Shown here piece by piece: positions 26,337 through 36,007 of a DNA stretch of 44,856 nt. The stretch is taken from the NCBI GenBank assembly GCA_945876865.1, contig CAMCPZ010000007.1:1-44856 (forward strand), in the 5' to 3' direction. Numbering within the stretch: the stretch's first letter is position 1; every line of letters begins with the position of its first letter. The notes under the pieces are model-generated. The model was given only the letters and a program-made list of their open reading frames with translations, had not been told where the DNA came from and ran no database searches. Origin of the DNA: Bifidobacterium breve (GTDB taxonomy: Bacteria > Actinomycetota > Actinomycetes > Nanopelagicales > Nanopelagicaceae). Both the position numbers and the translations under genes were made by a program.

Positions 26337-26633
26337 GTGGCAACGGATTACGACACACCGCGAAAGCAAGATGAAGAACTTCATGAAGAATCACTTGAAG
26401 AACTTAAAGCTCGCAGAGCTGATGCTCAATCTGGACAAGTAGATATAGATGAAGAAGAAGCGGCTGAAAATCTAGAACTTCCAGGCGCTGATCTCTCTGG
26501 CGAAGAGTTAACTGTTCGAGTAGTTCCAAAGCAAGAAGATGAATTTACTTGCTCAAGATGTTTCTTGGTTCATCATGCTTCACAGCTTGCTAAGGGCGAG
26601 GGCGCAAGAGCAATCTGTAAAGACTGTGCTTAA
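26337..26633 (+). CDS. DUF4193 family protein with Cys4 site
   Basis: This 98-aa actinobacterial protein of unknown function has the family pattern: TDYDTPRKQDEELHEESLEEL at the N-terminus, the conserved ELPGADLSGEELTVRV, and a zinc-ribbon-like Cys set FTCSRCF...ICKDC. The GTG at 26337 is chosen because it begins the conserved sequence and is preceded by GAGGGAGG; an upstream in-frame TTG would add 13 residues. The 169-base gap before it has a possible weak promoter (TTGATT at 26225, TATAGG at 26247). It abuts the convergent DUF3093 gene with no spacing. Confidence 0.92.
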   Translation: MATDYDTPRKQDEELHEESLEELKARRADAQSGQVDIDEEEAAENLELPGADLSGEELTVRVVPKQEDEFTCSRCFLVHHASQLAKGEGARAICKDCA

Positions 26634-27116
26634 TTAATGCTCTGCAACATTTAATACTTTAGCTAATTCATTCGCTCTATTGGTGCTAATTAACCAGTAG
26701 GGCGTTTTATCTTTCGGGTCCCGCAAATCTATTTTAATTGCGCTACTTACCCAGAATCTGATCTGCAGATAGCTTGCAGGATCTGCATCTACGCCACGAA
26801 TTCTCTTGAACTCTTTAAAATCCAAGGGCACGAAATTATGAATAAAAGCCCGCTCAATAGCAGCCGGACCAACTAAGAGCCAGCCCTTGGTCAGAGTTAT
26901 TCTCAAAGAGCTTTTCTGTTCGGCAATCACTAAGAGAATTAATTGGATAGTCGAAATAACTAGCGCACCGGTAATTCCAAGCGCTGCCCAAATCGCGAGC
27001 GAGAGGGAGCCAGCCATGAAAATAGCAAAGCCCCAGAGCCACCAACTCCAACTTAATTTCTCCTGAAAAATTGGGGTGCCATAGTCCAAATCTTTATGCC
27101 GATTATTTTTTCCCAC
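26634..27116 (-). CDS. DUF3093 membrane protein
   Basis: This 160-aa actinobacterial protein has two membrane helices (about residues 25-45 and 48-65) followed by a cytoplasmic domain ending with DPKDKTPYWLISTNR, a recognisable DUF3093 signature. Function is unknown. The start is GTG at 27114-27116, supported by a TAGCGT box six bases upstream. It is convergent with DUF4193 and divergent from the thioesterase-dut operon, the arrangement seen around dut in M. tuberculosis. Confidence 0.88.
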   Translation of the reverse strand: MGKNNRHKDLDYGTPIFQEKLSWSWWLWGFAIFMAGSLSLAIWAALGITGALVISTIQLILLVIAEQKSSLRITLTKGWLLVGPAAIERAFIHNFVPLDFKEFKRIRGVDADPASYLQIRFWVSSAIKIDLRDPKDKTPYWLISTNRANELAKVLNVAEH

Positions 27117-27122
27117 AGGCGC

Positions 27123-27128
27123 ACGCTA
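27123..27128 (-). promoter_or_regulatory. -10 box of a predicted leaderless promoter for DUF3093
   Basis: On the minus strand TAGCGT ends six bases before the GTG start; the spacer GCGCCT is the same as before smc. Confidence 0.6.
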
Positions 27129-27171
27129 CGGCATACCAGTAATGAATGTTTGCACAAACTTAATGACGGGT

Positions 27172-27177
27172 TAGGCT
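27172..27177 (+). promoter_or_regulatory. -10 box of a predicted leaderless promoter for thioesterase-dut-DUF3159
   Basis: TAGGCT ends six bases before the ATG at 27184. It faces the DUF3093 promoter, whose -10 is 43 bases away, so the upstream regions of the two divergent promoters overlap. Confidence 0.6.
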
Positions 27178-27183
27178 TCACTC

Positions 27184-27768
27184 ATGAGTCGCGTTCCTAG
27201 TACGGTGCCACCCGAGGGTTCTCAAATACCGCCGCGTCATCCAAAGGCTCCTGAACCAGGAACAAAAATCCCGTCACACTTCGGTCATTGTTTCGGTTGT
27301 GGAGAGTTGCACCCAACCGGATTGCATCTTGTTGCGCATGCTGGCGATGGCCAGAATTTAACTGCAGTATTTACTGTTACTGAAAATCACCAAGGTGCAC
27401 CAGGACTTGCACATGGCGGACTTCTCTCGTTGGCATTTGATGAGGCGCTTGGAAAATTGATGTGGCTGATTCGTTCTCCTGCAGTTACTGCAAGGCTTGA
27501 AACTGATTTTCTTCTTCCGGTCCCAATGGGAACAACTCTGCACATAACTGCAGAAATTACGGGGCAGGTAAACCGAAAAGTTTATTGCAGCGCAGTTGGG
27601 AGACTTGATAGTCCTGATGGGCCGATTGCAGTTCGGGCAGCCTCACTCTATGTAATAGTCCCAATGCAACACTTCCTTGATAATGCACCTAAGGAATATT
27701 TAGCTCACGTCACGGCTCATCCAGAGCTATTGGCCTTCGTAGATCCCGAGTTTGAAATTAATCCATGA
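27184..27768 (+). CDS. PaaI-type hotdog thioesterase
   Basis: This 194-aa protein has a single hotdog fold with GAPGLAHGGLLSLAFDEALG, the helix motif of acyl-CoA thioesterases of the PaaI/YbgC kind. A CFGCG cysteine pair (residues about 37-40) stands near the front, as in many actinobacterial homologues next to dut. The substrate is unknown but is probably an acyl-CoA. Its stop overlaps the dut ATG by four bases. Confidence 0.85.
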   Translation: MSRVPSTVPPEGSQIPPRHPKAPEPGTKIPSHFGHCFGCGELHPTGLHLVAHAGDGQNLTAVFTVTENHQGAPGLAHGGLLSLAFDEALGKLMWLIRSPAVTARLETDFLLPVPMGTTLHITAEITGQVNRKVYCSAVGRLDSPDGPIAVRAASLYVIVPMQHFLDNAPKEYLAHVTAHPELLAFVDPEFEINP

Positions 27769-28208
27769 GTGTTCAGGTTTTAATTACCCGCTTAGATAAA
27801 TCGATCCCACTGCCAAGTTATGCAAAACCCGGTGATGCTGGTGCCGATTTAACTGCGCGAATTGATGTAACGCTTCAACCAGGAGAGCGCGCTTTAGTCC
27901 CAACTGGTATTTCAATTGCGCTACCAAATGGCTATGTAGCACTTGTTCATCCAAGATCAGGACTTGCGATTAAGCATGGAGTGACGATGGTTAATTCACC
28001 CGGAACTGTAGATGCCGGATTCCGAGGCGAGCTCCAAATTATCTTGATTAATCACGACCCAAAGGAAGCAATTTCATTTAAGAAGGGCGATCGAATTGCT
28101 CAACTAGTAATTCAGCAAGTTGAACGTGCCAATTTCGTCGAAGTTGAATCCCTTCCAGGCTCAGATCGTGGTTCTGGCGGTTTTGGATCTACTGGAGGAA
28201 AAAGTTAA
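27765..28208 (+). CDS. dut: Deoxyuridine 5'-triphosphate nucleotidohydrolase
   Basis: It hydrolyses dUTP to dUMP, keeping uracil out of DNA and feeding dTMP synthesis. All five dUTPase motifs are visible: AGADL, PRSGLA, the GTVDAGFRGE catalytic Asp region, RIAQLV, and the C-terminal glycine-rich RGSGGFGSTG arm. The length (147 aa) is standard for the trimeric enzyme. No ribosome site is seen, consistent with coupling to the upstream thioesterase gene. The stop overlaps DUF3159 by one base. Confidence 0.96.
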   Translation: MSVQVLITRLDKSIPLPSYAKPGDAGADLTARIDVTLQPGERALVPTGISIALPNGYVALVHPRSGLAIKHGVTMVNSPGTVDAGFRGELQIILINHDPKEAISFKKGDRIAQLVIQQVERANFVEVESLPGSDRGSGGFGSTGGKS

Positions 28209-28816
28209 TGCAAGAAGAAGATAAGGCAAAAGTTCTTACGGCGCTTGGTGGAAAAAAGGGAATTATTGACTCCACAATTCCATCGATTATTTTCTTACTC
28301 ACATACAACATCACTAATAATTTAAGAGTCTGTCTCTATGTCTCGCTAGCTACTGCTGCGCTATTGATGTTCTATCGATTAGTTAAAAAAGAATCGTTGA
28401 TGTATTCGATATCTGGGTTTATCGGTGTCGCTTTCTGCGGTTGGCTGGCCTGGAGAACTGGCGAAGCAAAGGATTATTTCGCTCCCAGCCTCTGGAAAAA
28501 TTCAGCGTTCATGCTTGTTTACTTGGTCTCAATCCTGATTAAGTATCCGCTTATTGGTGTTCTACTTGGTCCGATTCTTGGTGAGAATTTGAGGTGGCGC
28601 AAAGATCCAAAGCGCTTGGCGGCATATACCAAGGCAACTTGGATCTGGTTTGCACTCTTCGCAATTCGACTAGGTGTGCAATACCCACTCTTTATGGCAG
28701 ATCAATTAAATGCTCTCGGAGTCGCTAATATTTTTCTTGGTTTCCCGCTTTACCTGGCAACTCTTTGGGGAACTTGGATGGTTATTAAATCCGTCCCAAT
28801 TACAAAAGCAAGTTAG
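28208..28816 (+). CDS. DUF3159 integral membrane protein
   Basis: This 202-aa protein has about five to six membrane helices and the family segments GGKKGIIDSTIPSIIFLLTY and RWRKDPKRLAAYTKATWIW. The family is confined to actinobacteria and uncharacterised. In many relatives DUF3710 and an OB-fold gene lie between dut and DUF3159; both are missing here. It is convergent with the TrkA pair and shares a 4-bp interlocked stop (TTAG) with it. Confidence 0.85.
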   Translation: MQEEDKAKVLTALGGKKGIIDSTIPSIIFLLTYNITNNLRVCLYVSLATAALLMFYRLVKKESLMYSISGFIGVAFCGWLAWRTGEAKDYFAPSLWKNSAFMLVYLVSILIKYPLIGVLLGPILGENLRWRKDPKRLAAYTKATWIWFALFAIRLGVQYPLFMADQLNALGVANIFLGFPLYLATLWGTWMVIKSVPITKAS

Positions 28817-29475
28817 GTATTAGCTATAAAACAATCTTTGAGTAGTCGTTCTGCTTCAATTGTCGCGATAAAGAGAAGTTCATCTCCGGCAGAAAAAACA
28901 TCGTGAGCATGTGGAGTAATTACTTGGCCATCGCGAACAATTGCCGCGAGGGTTGCATTCTCCGGAAGCTCAATTTCTTCAACAGTTCGTCCTAAACACT
29001 TTGCCTCTTCTGGCAGAGTTATCTCAACCAGACTAGCTTCACCCTTTTGAAGCGAGAACAACCGCACCACATCGCCTACCGAAACCGCTTCTTCAACAAT
29101 TGCAGAGATGATTCGTGGGGTAGAGACCGAAACATCGACGCCCCAAGAGGAATCAAACATCCACTCATTCTTTGGATGATTTACTCGTGCAACAACTCGT
29201 GGAACCCCATACTCGGTCTTAGCTAAGAGCGAGGCGACTAGATTCACCTTGTCATCACCAGTAGCAGCGATTAAGACCTGACAAGTATCTAACTTCGCAT
29301 TATCAAGAGATGAAATTTCGCAGACATCGGCCATTAGCCATTCAGCGTTCGGAACGCTCTCAATTTTTAGCGCTTTAGGATCTCGATCAATCAGAAGAAT
29401 ATTGTGGCCATTCTCAATTAATTCACGGGCAATCGAACGCCCAACATTTCCGGCTCCAGCAATCGCAATTCTCAT
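28813..29475 (-). CDS. trkA: TrkA-family K+ uptake regulatory protein (second of pair)
   Basis: This 220-aa cytoplasmic protein has an RCK_N NAD-binding domain (IAGAGNVGRSIARELIENGH, residues 3-22) and a C-terminal RCK_C domain from about 140. Such proteins gate Trk/Ktr potassium channels. Its place matches mycobacterial CeoC/CeoB near dut. The paired trkA lies five bases upstream, forming a two-gene operon. No membrane K+ subunit is in the window. Confidence 0.88.
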   Translation of the reverse strand: MRIAIAGAGNVGRSIARELIENGHNILLIDRDPKALKIESVPNAEWLMADVCEISSLDNAKLDTCQVLIAATGDDKVNLVASLLAKTEYGVPRVVARVNHPKNEWMFDSSWGVDVSVSTPRIISAIVEEAVSVGDVVRLFSLQKGEASLVEITLPEEAKCLGRTVEEIELPENATLAAIVRDGQVITPHAHDVFSAGDELLFIATIEAERLLKDCFIANT

Positions 29476-29480
29476 ATCTA

Positions 29481-30143
29481 CTAGGCCTCTTCCGGAGATC
29501 TTGCCAAGGTGTCTTCAATATTCTTAATTTCGTGATCAGTCGCCATGACGTGCACTAAATCGCCCTCTTGAAGAGCTGTATTTTCGGTTGGAATCATTCC
29601 GCTTCCCAGGCGAGTGATAAATGCAACTCGTGCTTTAGTTGAGGATTCGATAAGTGAAACTGGCTGTCCGAACCAATCATGATGTAAATGAACTTCACAG
29701 AGTTGAACTTCACCACTTGCATCTCGCCACTCAGATCTTGAACCCTCTGGAGCCAGGCGTCGAATTATTTGATCTGTTGTCCATAAAACTGTTGCGACCG
29801 TAGGAATTCCAAGACGTTGATAAATTTCAGCACGCGCTGGATCGTAAATACGTGCAACAACTTTTTCTACGCCATAAGTTTCGCGGGCAACTCGTGCTGC
29901 CAAGATGTTGGAATTATCACCATTTGAAACGGCTGCAAATGCATCGGCCTTCTCGATTCCTGCTTCGAGCAAGATGTCGCGGTCAAAACCAACTCCAGCA
30001 ATTATCTGGCCTTTGAAATTGGGGCCTAATCGGCGAAATGCTTCTTTATTCTGGTCGATTATCGATACTGAATGTCCGGCCGCCTCTAAATCAATGGCAA
30101 GACCAGCTCCGACTCGACCGCATCCCATAATCACTACGTGCAC
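29481..30143 (-). CDS. trkA: TrkA-family K+ uptake regulatory protein (first of pair)
   Basis: This is a 220-aa paralogue of the neighbouring gene, with Rossmann segment VIMGCGRVGAGLAIDLEAAGH and a C-terminal RCK_C domain. The GTG at 30143 is chosen because VHVVIMGCGRVG is the normal beginning; an upstream TTG in frame would add three residues. TAAGTT lies seven bases before the GTG. The gene is divergent from the RNA methyltransferase with only 31 bases between start codons. Confidence 0.88.
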   Translation of the reverse strand: MHVVIMGCGRVGAGLAIDLEAAGHSVSIIDQNKEAFRRLGPNFKGQIIAGVGFDRDILLEAGIEKADAFAAVSNGDNSNILAARVARETYGVEKVVARIYDPARAEIYQRLGIPTVATVLWTTDQIIRRLAPEGSRSEWRDASGEVQLCEVHLHHDWFGQPVSLIESSTKARVAFITRLGSGMIPTENTALQEGDLVHVMATDHEIKNIEDTLARSPEEA

Positions 30144-30150
30144 GAAGCAC

Positions 30151-30156
30151 AACTTA
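30151..30156 (-). promoter_or_regulatory. -10 box of a predicted (near-)leaderless promoter for the trkA pair
   Basis: TAAGTT on the minus strand ends seven bases before the GTG start, one more than the usual six here. It lies six bases from the opposing -10 box at 30163-30168. Confidence 0.5.
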
Positions 30157-30162
30157 CACCCT

Positions 30163-30168
30163 TAAGGT
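30163..30168 (+). promoter_or_regulatory. -10 box of a predicted leaderless promoter for the RNA methyltransferase
   Basis: TAAGGT ends six bases before the ATG at 30175. The opposing trkA -10 box lies immediately upstream, so RNA polymerase footprints of the two promoters must overlap. Confidence 0.6.
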
Positions 30169-30174
30169 TGCCCT

Positions 30175-31374
30175 ATGGAATCCAACATTCGGAAAGAGGA
30201 GAGTTCGCTAAAAGTAGGCGACCGAATTACCGTAGAAATTGGACCAGTAGCACATGGCGGCCATTTCATTGCTAGACATAAAGGGCAAGTTGTTTTCGTA
30301 AGGTATGGAATTACGGGTGAAGAAGCCGTTGTAGAAATAACTTCAACCTCTTCAAAGTTGGCACGTGGTGATGCAATCGAAATCTTAAGGCCATCAAAGG
30401 ATCGCGTGGTTCCACCATGTAAGTATGCGGTGCCCGGCGGTTGTGGTGGTTGCGATTTCCAACATATTGAAATTTCAGCACAACTTGAATTGAAGCGTTC
30501 GGTAATTCGTGAACAGTTCTCTAGATTGGGCAGAATTGAAATAGATTTAGATGTTTTACCGGCCGAACCAACCAGTGGACTGCACTGGCGAACCCGAATG
30601 GATTTTGCAATTTCAAAGAGTGGAAAACCTGGCTTGTATTCTGCTCGAAGCAAAGAGGTAACTGAAATTGATAGGTGTTTGATTGCTGTTGAAGCAATTA
30701 ATGATCCAGCGATGTTCGCCAGAAGTTGGAAGGGCGATGATCGTCTTGAGGTTGCGGTCTCAAGTTCTGGTGAAAAGAATGTTTCTCGTGGTGGCCGCAG
30801 TATTTCTGGTCCAACCCAGTTGCATGAAGTAGTTGGGGAGCATACATATCAAATTTCTCCAACATCTTTCTGGCAGAGCCATAGCGCGGCACCTAAAACA
30901 CTTACGAAATTAGTTATGGATCTAATGGCGCTGCGCCCAGGCGACCAGGTCTGTGATTTATATGGTGGCGTTGGGCTGTTCACTGCACCGATGGCAGATG
31001 ATGTTGGTGATATCGGAAAAGTTCATTTAATTGAATCTAGCCATCGAGCAACCCAGGATGCGCTTAAGATTTTTGAGAAAGTAAAGAACGTTGTTGTTCA
31101 TGCCGGTCGGGTTGAACAGAAGTTGCCATTGATAAATCGGGTGGATGTAATTCTTCTTGATCCACCGCGGACTGGTGCGGGCGAGATGGTTGTTAAGCAG
31201 ATGATTGCGAAGAAGCCCCGAACAATTGTTTACGTTTCTTGCGACCCAGCCTCGCTGGCCCGCGATGCCAGGGCGCTCGAGGAGGGTGGATATCACCTAA
31301 ATCACATCGTTGGCTTCGATCTATTCCCGATGACTCAACATGTGGAATGTGTGGCTCGCTTTTCTCTCGGTTAA
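30175..31374 (+). CDS. TRAM-domain, Fe-S class I SAM RNA methyltransferase (TrmA/RlmD family)
   Basis: It is predicted to make 5-methyluridine in tRNA or 23S rRNA. A TRAM RNA-binding domain covers about residues 10-70. The [4Fe-4S] set is Cys82, Cys90 and Cys93 (PGGCGGCDFQH) plus a later Cys in IDRC. SAM binding is CDLYGGVGLFTAP. LLDPPRTGAG and the catalytic nucleophile in VSCDPASLARD (about 356) follow. The length (399 aa) is typical. The substrate position (U54, U747, U1939 or other) cannot be told from sequence. Confidence 0.9.
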   Translation: MESNIRKEESSLKVGDRITVEIGPVAHGGHFIARHKGQVVFVRYGITGEEAVVEITSTSSKLARGDAIEILRPSKDRVVPPCKYAVPGGCGGCDFQHIEISAQLELKRSVIREQFSRLGRIEIDLDVLPAEPTSGLHWRTRMDFAISKSGKPGLYSARSKEVTEIDRCLIAVEAINDPAMFARSWKGDDRLEVAVSSSGEKNVSRGGRSISGPTQLHEVVGEHTYQISPTSFWQSHSAAPKTLTKLVMDLMALRPGDQVCDLYGGVGLFTAPMADDVGDIGKVHLIESSHRATQDALKIFEKVKNVVVHAGRVEQKLPLINRVDVILLDPPRTGAGEMVVKQMIAKKPRTIVYVSCDPASLARDARALEEGGYHLNHIVGFDLFPMTQHVECVARFSLG

Positions 31375-31377
31375 GAT
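31372..31377 (+). promoter_or_regulatory. -10 box of a predicted leaderless promoter for acnA, overlapping a stop codon
   Basis: TAAGAT ends six bases before the acnA ATG at 31384; its first three bases are the stop codon of the upstream methyltransferase. Spacer is GCGCCC. Confidence 0.65.
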
Positions 31378-31383
31378 GCGCCC

Positions 31384-34038
31384 ATGAGTAAAAATTCTTT
31401 TAACGCAAAGGTTGAAATCGAAGTAGCAGGTGGCAAATACGAGATATTTGATATCACAAAATTGCCAGCCGCAGACAACCTTCCCTTTAGCTTAAAAGTT
31501 TTATTAGAGAATTTACTGCGCACCGAAGATGGCGCAAATATCACAGCCGCTCAGATTGAAGCGCTTGCAAATTGGAATCCAGATTCTGAACCAGATACCG
31601 AAATTCAATTTACGCCAGCACGCGTAATCATGCAGGATTTCACTGGTGTTCCATGTGTAGTAGATCTAGCGACAATGCGCGAAGCAATCGTTGAACTTGG
31701 CGGAGATCCAGCGAAGGTGAATCCACTTGCACCAGCAGAACTAGTCATCGACCACTCGGTAATCGCAGATAAGTTCGGCACAAATACTGCCTTCGAAGAG
31801 AATACAGATATCGAATACCAACGAAATCAGGAGCGCTACCGCTTCCTTCGTTGGGGACAGAGCGCATTTGATGAGTTCAAAGTTGTTCCACCCGGAACCG
31901 GAATCGTCCACCAAGTAAATATTGAATACCTAGCTCGCGTCGTAATGACAAGAAAAGTAAATGGCGTCCTACGCGCTTATCCAGACACAGTCGTCGGAAC
32001 CGATTCACACACAACCATGGTTAACGGCCTTGGAGTTCTGGGTTGGGGAGTAGGCGGAATCGAAGCCGAGGCAGCTCTTCTCGGACAGCCAGTCTCAATG
32101 TTGATTCCACGAGTTGTTGGATTTAAGTTAAATGGTCAGCTTCCGATCGGAACAACTGCAACAGATCTGGTTTTAACAATTACCCAGATGCTTCGTAAGC
32201 ATGGCGTAGTCGGAAAGTTTGTGGAATTTTATGGTCCAGGTGTTACAGCGCTTCCAATGGCAAATCGAACAACAATCGGAAACATGTCTCCGGAATATGG
32301 TTCTACTGTTGCAATCTTCCCGATTGATGAAGAAACCATTAAATACATGAAGCTCACCGGACGCACTGCAGATCAATTAGCTCTGGTTGAAGAGTATGCA
32401 AAGCGCGTTGGTTTATGGCACAACCCAGATAAGTCACCAAGATTTTCGGAAACTCTTGAACTTGATCTTGCAACAATTGTTCCTTCTATCGCTGGACCAA
32501 AGCGCCCGCAAGACCGAATTGAACTTTCGGATTCTAAAGATTCATTTGAGAAAATACTTCCTTCTTACTTCACAGAGAAGACTGCAAAATCAGCAGTCAA
32601 TATCTCGCTTAACGGTAAAGAAACATCTGTCTCAAATGGCGCAGTTGTTATTGCCTCGATTACATCTTGTACAAATACTTCAAATCCAAGTGTCATGATT
32701 GGCGCAGCCCTGCTTGCGAAGAAGGCCGTTGAAAAAGGTCTGCGCAGTAAGCCTTGGGTCAAGACAACTCTTGCACCGGGATCTAAAGTCGTTACTGACT
32801 ATTACGATCGCGCCGGTTTAACGCCTTATATGGATGAGCTCGGCTTCAACTTGGTTGGTTATGGCTGTGTCACTTGTATTGGTAACTCTGGTCCACTTCC
32901 AGTTGAGATAAGTAAGGCAATCAATGAGAACGATTTAGCAGTCACTGCAGTTCTTTCTGGTAACCGAAACTTTGAAGGTCGTATCAGCCCAGATATCAAG
33001 ATGAATTACTTGGCTTCACCACCACTAGTTGTTGCATACGCACTTGCTGGAACCATGGATCACGATTTTGAGAAGGATTCAATCGGCAACGATAAAGAAG
33101 GTAAAGCGGTATTCCTAAAGGATATTTGGCCAACAACTGAAGAGATTCAGAACGTTATTAATTCTTCAATCTCTTCAGAGATGTTTACCAAGGATTATGC
33201 GACTGTCTTCGAGGGCGACCACCGTTGGAAGTCACTTGCCACACCAACCGGAAAAACCTTTGAATGGGATTTAAAGTCAACCTATGTGCGCAAGCCACCT
33301 TACTTCGAAGGTATGCCACGCAATCCAGAGCCAGTAAAGGATATTTCTAAGGCTCGCGTGCTTGCAGTTCTTGGGGATTCAGTAACAACTGATCACATCT
33401 CACCAGCCGGAAATATAAAAGCAGATTCACCAGCCGGTAAATATCTTGCAGAACACGGAATCGATCGCGCAGATTTCAACTCATATGGATCTCGTCGCGG
33501 AAATCACGAAGTAATGATTCGTGGAACCTTTGCAAACATTCGCCTTAAGAATTTACTGCTGAATGGCGTAGAAGGTGGCTTCACTAAAAACTTCCTAGAT
33601 GGCGGCGCTCAAGCAACTATCTACGATGCATCAATGGCATATCAAAATGCAAAAATTCCATTAGTAATTCTTGCAGGTAAAGAATATGGATCAGGATCAT
33701 CACGAGACTGGGCAGCTAAAGGAACCGCGCTGCTTGGAGTAAAAGTGGTGATCGCAGAATCTTTTGAACGCATTCACCGCTCGAACTTAATTGGAATGGG
33801 AGTTTTACCTCTTCAATTCCCAGCAGGCCAGAACGCTGAATCACTTGGCTTAACTGGTGACGAAGAATTTGCAGTGGTCGGAATCGAAGCGCTAAATACT
33901 GGGGGAATTCCAAAGACACTTAAGGTTGTTGCGGGCGACAAGAGCTTTGATGCGGTGGTCCGAATCGATACGCCGGGTGAAGCAGATTACTTCCGCCACG
34001 GTGGCATCATGCAATATGTGCTCCGTTCACTGCTCTAA
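31384..34038 (+). CDS. acnA: Aconitate hydratase A
   Basis: It interconverts citrate and isocitrate in the TCA cycle using a [4Fe-4S] cluster. The cluster cysteines are in [14 protein letters not shown] (near residue 428) and CVTCIGNSG (about 494-497). The signatures [20 protein letters not shown] and the C-terminal swivel [12 protein letters not shown] are intact. The 884-aa length is usual for AcnA. It shares its fold with LeuCD at the start of the window. Position just upstream of dxs occurs in other actinobacteria. Confidence 0.97.
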   Translation: MSKNSFNAKVEIEVAGGKYEIFDITKLPAADNLPFSLKVLLENLLRTEDGANITAAQIEALANWNPDSEPDTEIQFTPARVIMQDFTGVPCVVDLATMREAIVELGGDPAKVNPLAPAELVIDHSVIADKFGTNTAFEENTDIEYQRNQERYRFLRWGQSAFDEFKVVPPGTGIVHQVNIEYLARVVMTRKVNGVLRAYPDTVVGTDSHTTMVNGLGVLGWGVGGIEAEAALLGQPVSMLIPRVVGFKLNGQLPIGTTATDLVLTITQMLRKHGVVGKFVEFYGPGVTALPMANRTTIGNMSPEYGSTVAIFPIDEETIKYMKLTGRTADQLALVEEYAKRVGLWHNPDKSPRFSETLELDLATIVPSIAGPKRPQDRIELSDSKDSFEKILPSYFTEKTAKSAVNISLNGKETSVSNGAVVIASITSCTNTSNPSVMIGAALLAKKAVEKGLRSKPWVKTTLAPGSKVVTDYYDRAGLTPYMDELGFNLVGYGCVTCIGNSGPLPVEISKAINENDLAVTAVLSGNRNFEGRISPDIKMNYLASPPLVVAYALAGTMDHDFEKDSIGNDKEGKAVFLKDIWPTTEEIQNVINSSISSEMFTKDYATVFEGDHRWKSLATPTGKTFEWDLKSTYVRKPPYFEGMPRNPEPVKDISKARVLAVLGDSVTTDHISPAGNIKADSPAGKYLAEHGIDRADFNSYGSRRGNHEVMIRGTFANIRLKNLLLNGVEGGFTKNFLDGGAQATIYDASMAYQNAKIPLVILAGKEYGSGSSRDWAAKGTALLGVKVVIAESFERIHRSNLIGMGVLPLQFPAGQNAESLGLTGDEEFAVVGIEALNTGGIPKTLKVVAGDKSFDAVVRIDTPGEADYFRHGGIMQYVLRSLL

Positions 34039-34054
34039 AAATATCGGCTTGCTC

Positions 34055-34060
34055 TAGACT
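34055..34060 (+). promoter_or_regulatory. -10 box of a predicted leaderless promoter for dxs
   Basis: TAGACT ends six bases before the ATG at 34067. The GTG immediately upstream at 34064 would lie inside the spacer, which favours the ATG as start. Confidence 0.65.
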
Positions 34061-34066
34061 ACGGTG

Positions 34067-36007
34067 ATGTCAAAGTATCTGGAAAAAATAAGCGCGCCAT
34101 CTGATCTGGCGAAGCTTTCATTTCCGGAGCTATCCGAACTTTCAGCAGAGATTCGAGATTTCTTAGTCGAGAAAGTTTCAAAGAGCGGTGGCCATCTTGG
34201 GCCAAACCTTGGTGTTGTCGAGTTAACGATTGCAATACATCGAACATTTGAATCCCCAAAAGACACAATTATTTTTGATACCGGCCATCAGAGCTATGTT
34301 CATAAATTATTGACTGGTCGCATTGCAGGTTTTGATAAGTTGCGCCAACGTGGCGGCGTTTCAGGTTATCCAAATCGTGCTGAGAGCGAACACGATGTTG
34401 TAGAAAATTCACATGCATCGACCGCACTTTCGTGGTCGGATGGAGTTGCCCGCGGTAATTTAATCAAAGGTGATCTCGACAAGACTGTTGTCTGTGTTGT
34501 CGGAGACGGCGCACTGACCGGTGGAATGTCATGGGAAGCACTAAACAACATCGCATCTAGCGAAGATTTGAAGTTAGTAATTGTTGTCAATGACAACGAA
34601 CGCTCTTATTCACCAACTATTGGCGGGCTTGCAACTTATCTCTCAACTCTTCGCACAACTAGTGGCTATGAGAAATTCTTGGATTGGGGCAAGGGTGTTC
34701 TTGAAAAAACTCCGGTTGTCGGTGGCCCAATTTATGAGACTCTGCACGGAGTTAAAAAAGGAATTAAAGACATTGTTGCCCCGCAGGGAATGTTTGAAGA
34801 TTTAGGTCTCAAATATGTTGGACCGATCGATGGTCACAATATTGAAGCGATGGAAAACGCACTAGAGCAGGCAAAGAATTTTGGAGCCCCGGTTCTGGTC
34901 CATGTGATTACTGAAAAGGGACGCGGCCATGCGCCAGCAATAAATGATTCTGCCGAGAAATTTCATGCCGTCGGAATAGTAAGTCCAGAGACTGGAGTGC
35001 CAGTTGCTAAAAATGCACCAAATTGGACCAGTGTTTTCTCTGATGAGATCTGCGAGATTGGTGCAAAGCGCAGAGATGTAGTTGCTATTACCGCAGCGAT
35101 GCTGGGGCCTACCGGGCTTGATAAATTTGCCGCGAAATACCCAGATCGTGCATTCGATGTTGGTATCGCCGAACAACATGCAGCGACCAGCGCCGCAGGA
35201 TTAGCCTTCACCGGATTGCATCCAGTTGTTGCGATTTACTCAACTTTCCTAAACCGCGCATTTGATCAACTGCTACTAGATGTTGCACTGCATAAAGCTG
35301 GCGTAACCTTTGTTCTAGATCGTGCTGGCATAACCGGTGATGATGGACCTTCGCATCACGGTATTTGGGATCTAGCTTTAACTGGAATTGTTCCAACCCT
35401 GCATGTCGCTGCACCTAGAGATGGTGCGATTCTTCGTGAGACTTTAAATGAAGCTCTTAGTATTTCGGATGCACCTTCATTGATTCGTTTCCCTAAAGGA
35501 CCGGTAGGAGCTGACATTCCGGCATTCGAGCGCCGTGATGGCATCGATGTTCTATACCGTGGGGAGAGCGCAGATGTTCTTCTGGTTAGCGTTGGCGCAA
35601 TGGCAAAGATTTGTGTCGAAGCGGCATCTCAGGCATATCGCGAAGGCGTTGGCGTAACCGTGATTGACCCACGTTGGGTTAAGCCACTCCCGCAGAGTTT
35701 GCTAACAATGGCGCAACGTTATAAGTCAGTTGTCGTTGTTGAAGACGGAATTCGCCATGGCGGAATCGCAAGCACAATCTCTGAAATGTTTAGAGATGCT
35801 GAAATTAGCGTTCCAATTCATTCAATTGGTGTGCCTCTTGAATTTATCGAACATTCAAAGCGCGGAGAAATCATGTCCGATCTTGGAATAACCGCTCAGA
35901 ACATTACGCATCAATTAGTTTCCTGGAGCAGCTCGCTAAAGGATCAAATAAATGGAGATGTTATGCCAGCGAAGCAACTCCCGCTGGATGAAAAACCTGG
36001 CCGGTAA
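34067..36007 (+). CDS. dxs: 1-deoxy-D-xylulose-5-phosphate synthase
   Basis: This thiamine-diphosphate enzyme condenses pyruvate with glyceraldehyde 3-phosphate at the entry of the MEP isoprenoid pathway. The N-terminal [18 protein letters not shown] and [18 protein letters not shown], the ThDP motif [15 protein letters not shown]...[11 protein letters not shown] and the Mid-domain [10 protein letters not shown] are present in 646 aa. The ATG at 34067 gives the usual N-terminus. Its last 47 bases overlap the convergent fadB gene on the other strand, so the C-terminal 15 codons are read in both directions. Confidence 0.97.
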   Translation: MSKYLEKISAPSDLAKLSFPELSELSAEIRDFLVEKVSKSGGHLGPNLGVVELTIAIHRTFESPKDTIIFDTGHQSYVHKLLTGRIAGFDKLRQRGGVSGYPNRAESEHDVVENSHASTALSWSDGVARGNLIKGDLDKTVVCVVGDGALTGGMSWEALNNIASSEDLKLVIVVNDNERSYSPTIGGLATYLSTLRTTSGYEKFLDWGKGVLEKTPVVGGPIYETLHGVKKGIKDIVAPQGMFEDLGLKYVGPIDGHNIEAMENALEQAKNFGAPVLVHVITEKGRGHAPAINDSAEKFHAVGIVSPETGVPVAKNAPNWTSVFSDEICEIGAKRRDVVAITAAMLGPTGLDKFAAKYPDRAFDVGIAEQHAATSAAGLAFTGLHPVVAIYSTFLNRAFDQLLLDVALHKAGVTFVLDRAGITGDDGPSHHGIWDLALTGIVPTLHVAAPRDGAILRETLNEALSISDAPSLIRFPKGPVGADIPAFERRDGIDVLYRGESADVLLVSVGAMAKICVEAASQAYREGVGVTVIDPRWVKPLPQSLLTMAQRYKSVVVVEDGIRHGGIASTISEMFRDAEISVPIHSIGVPLEFIEHSKRGEIMSDLGITAQNITHQLVSWSSSLKDQINGDVMPAKQLPLDEKPGR

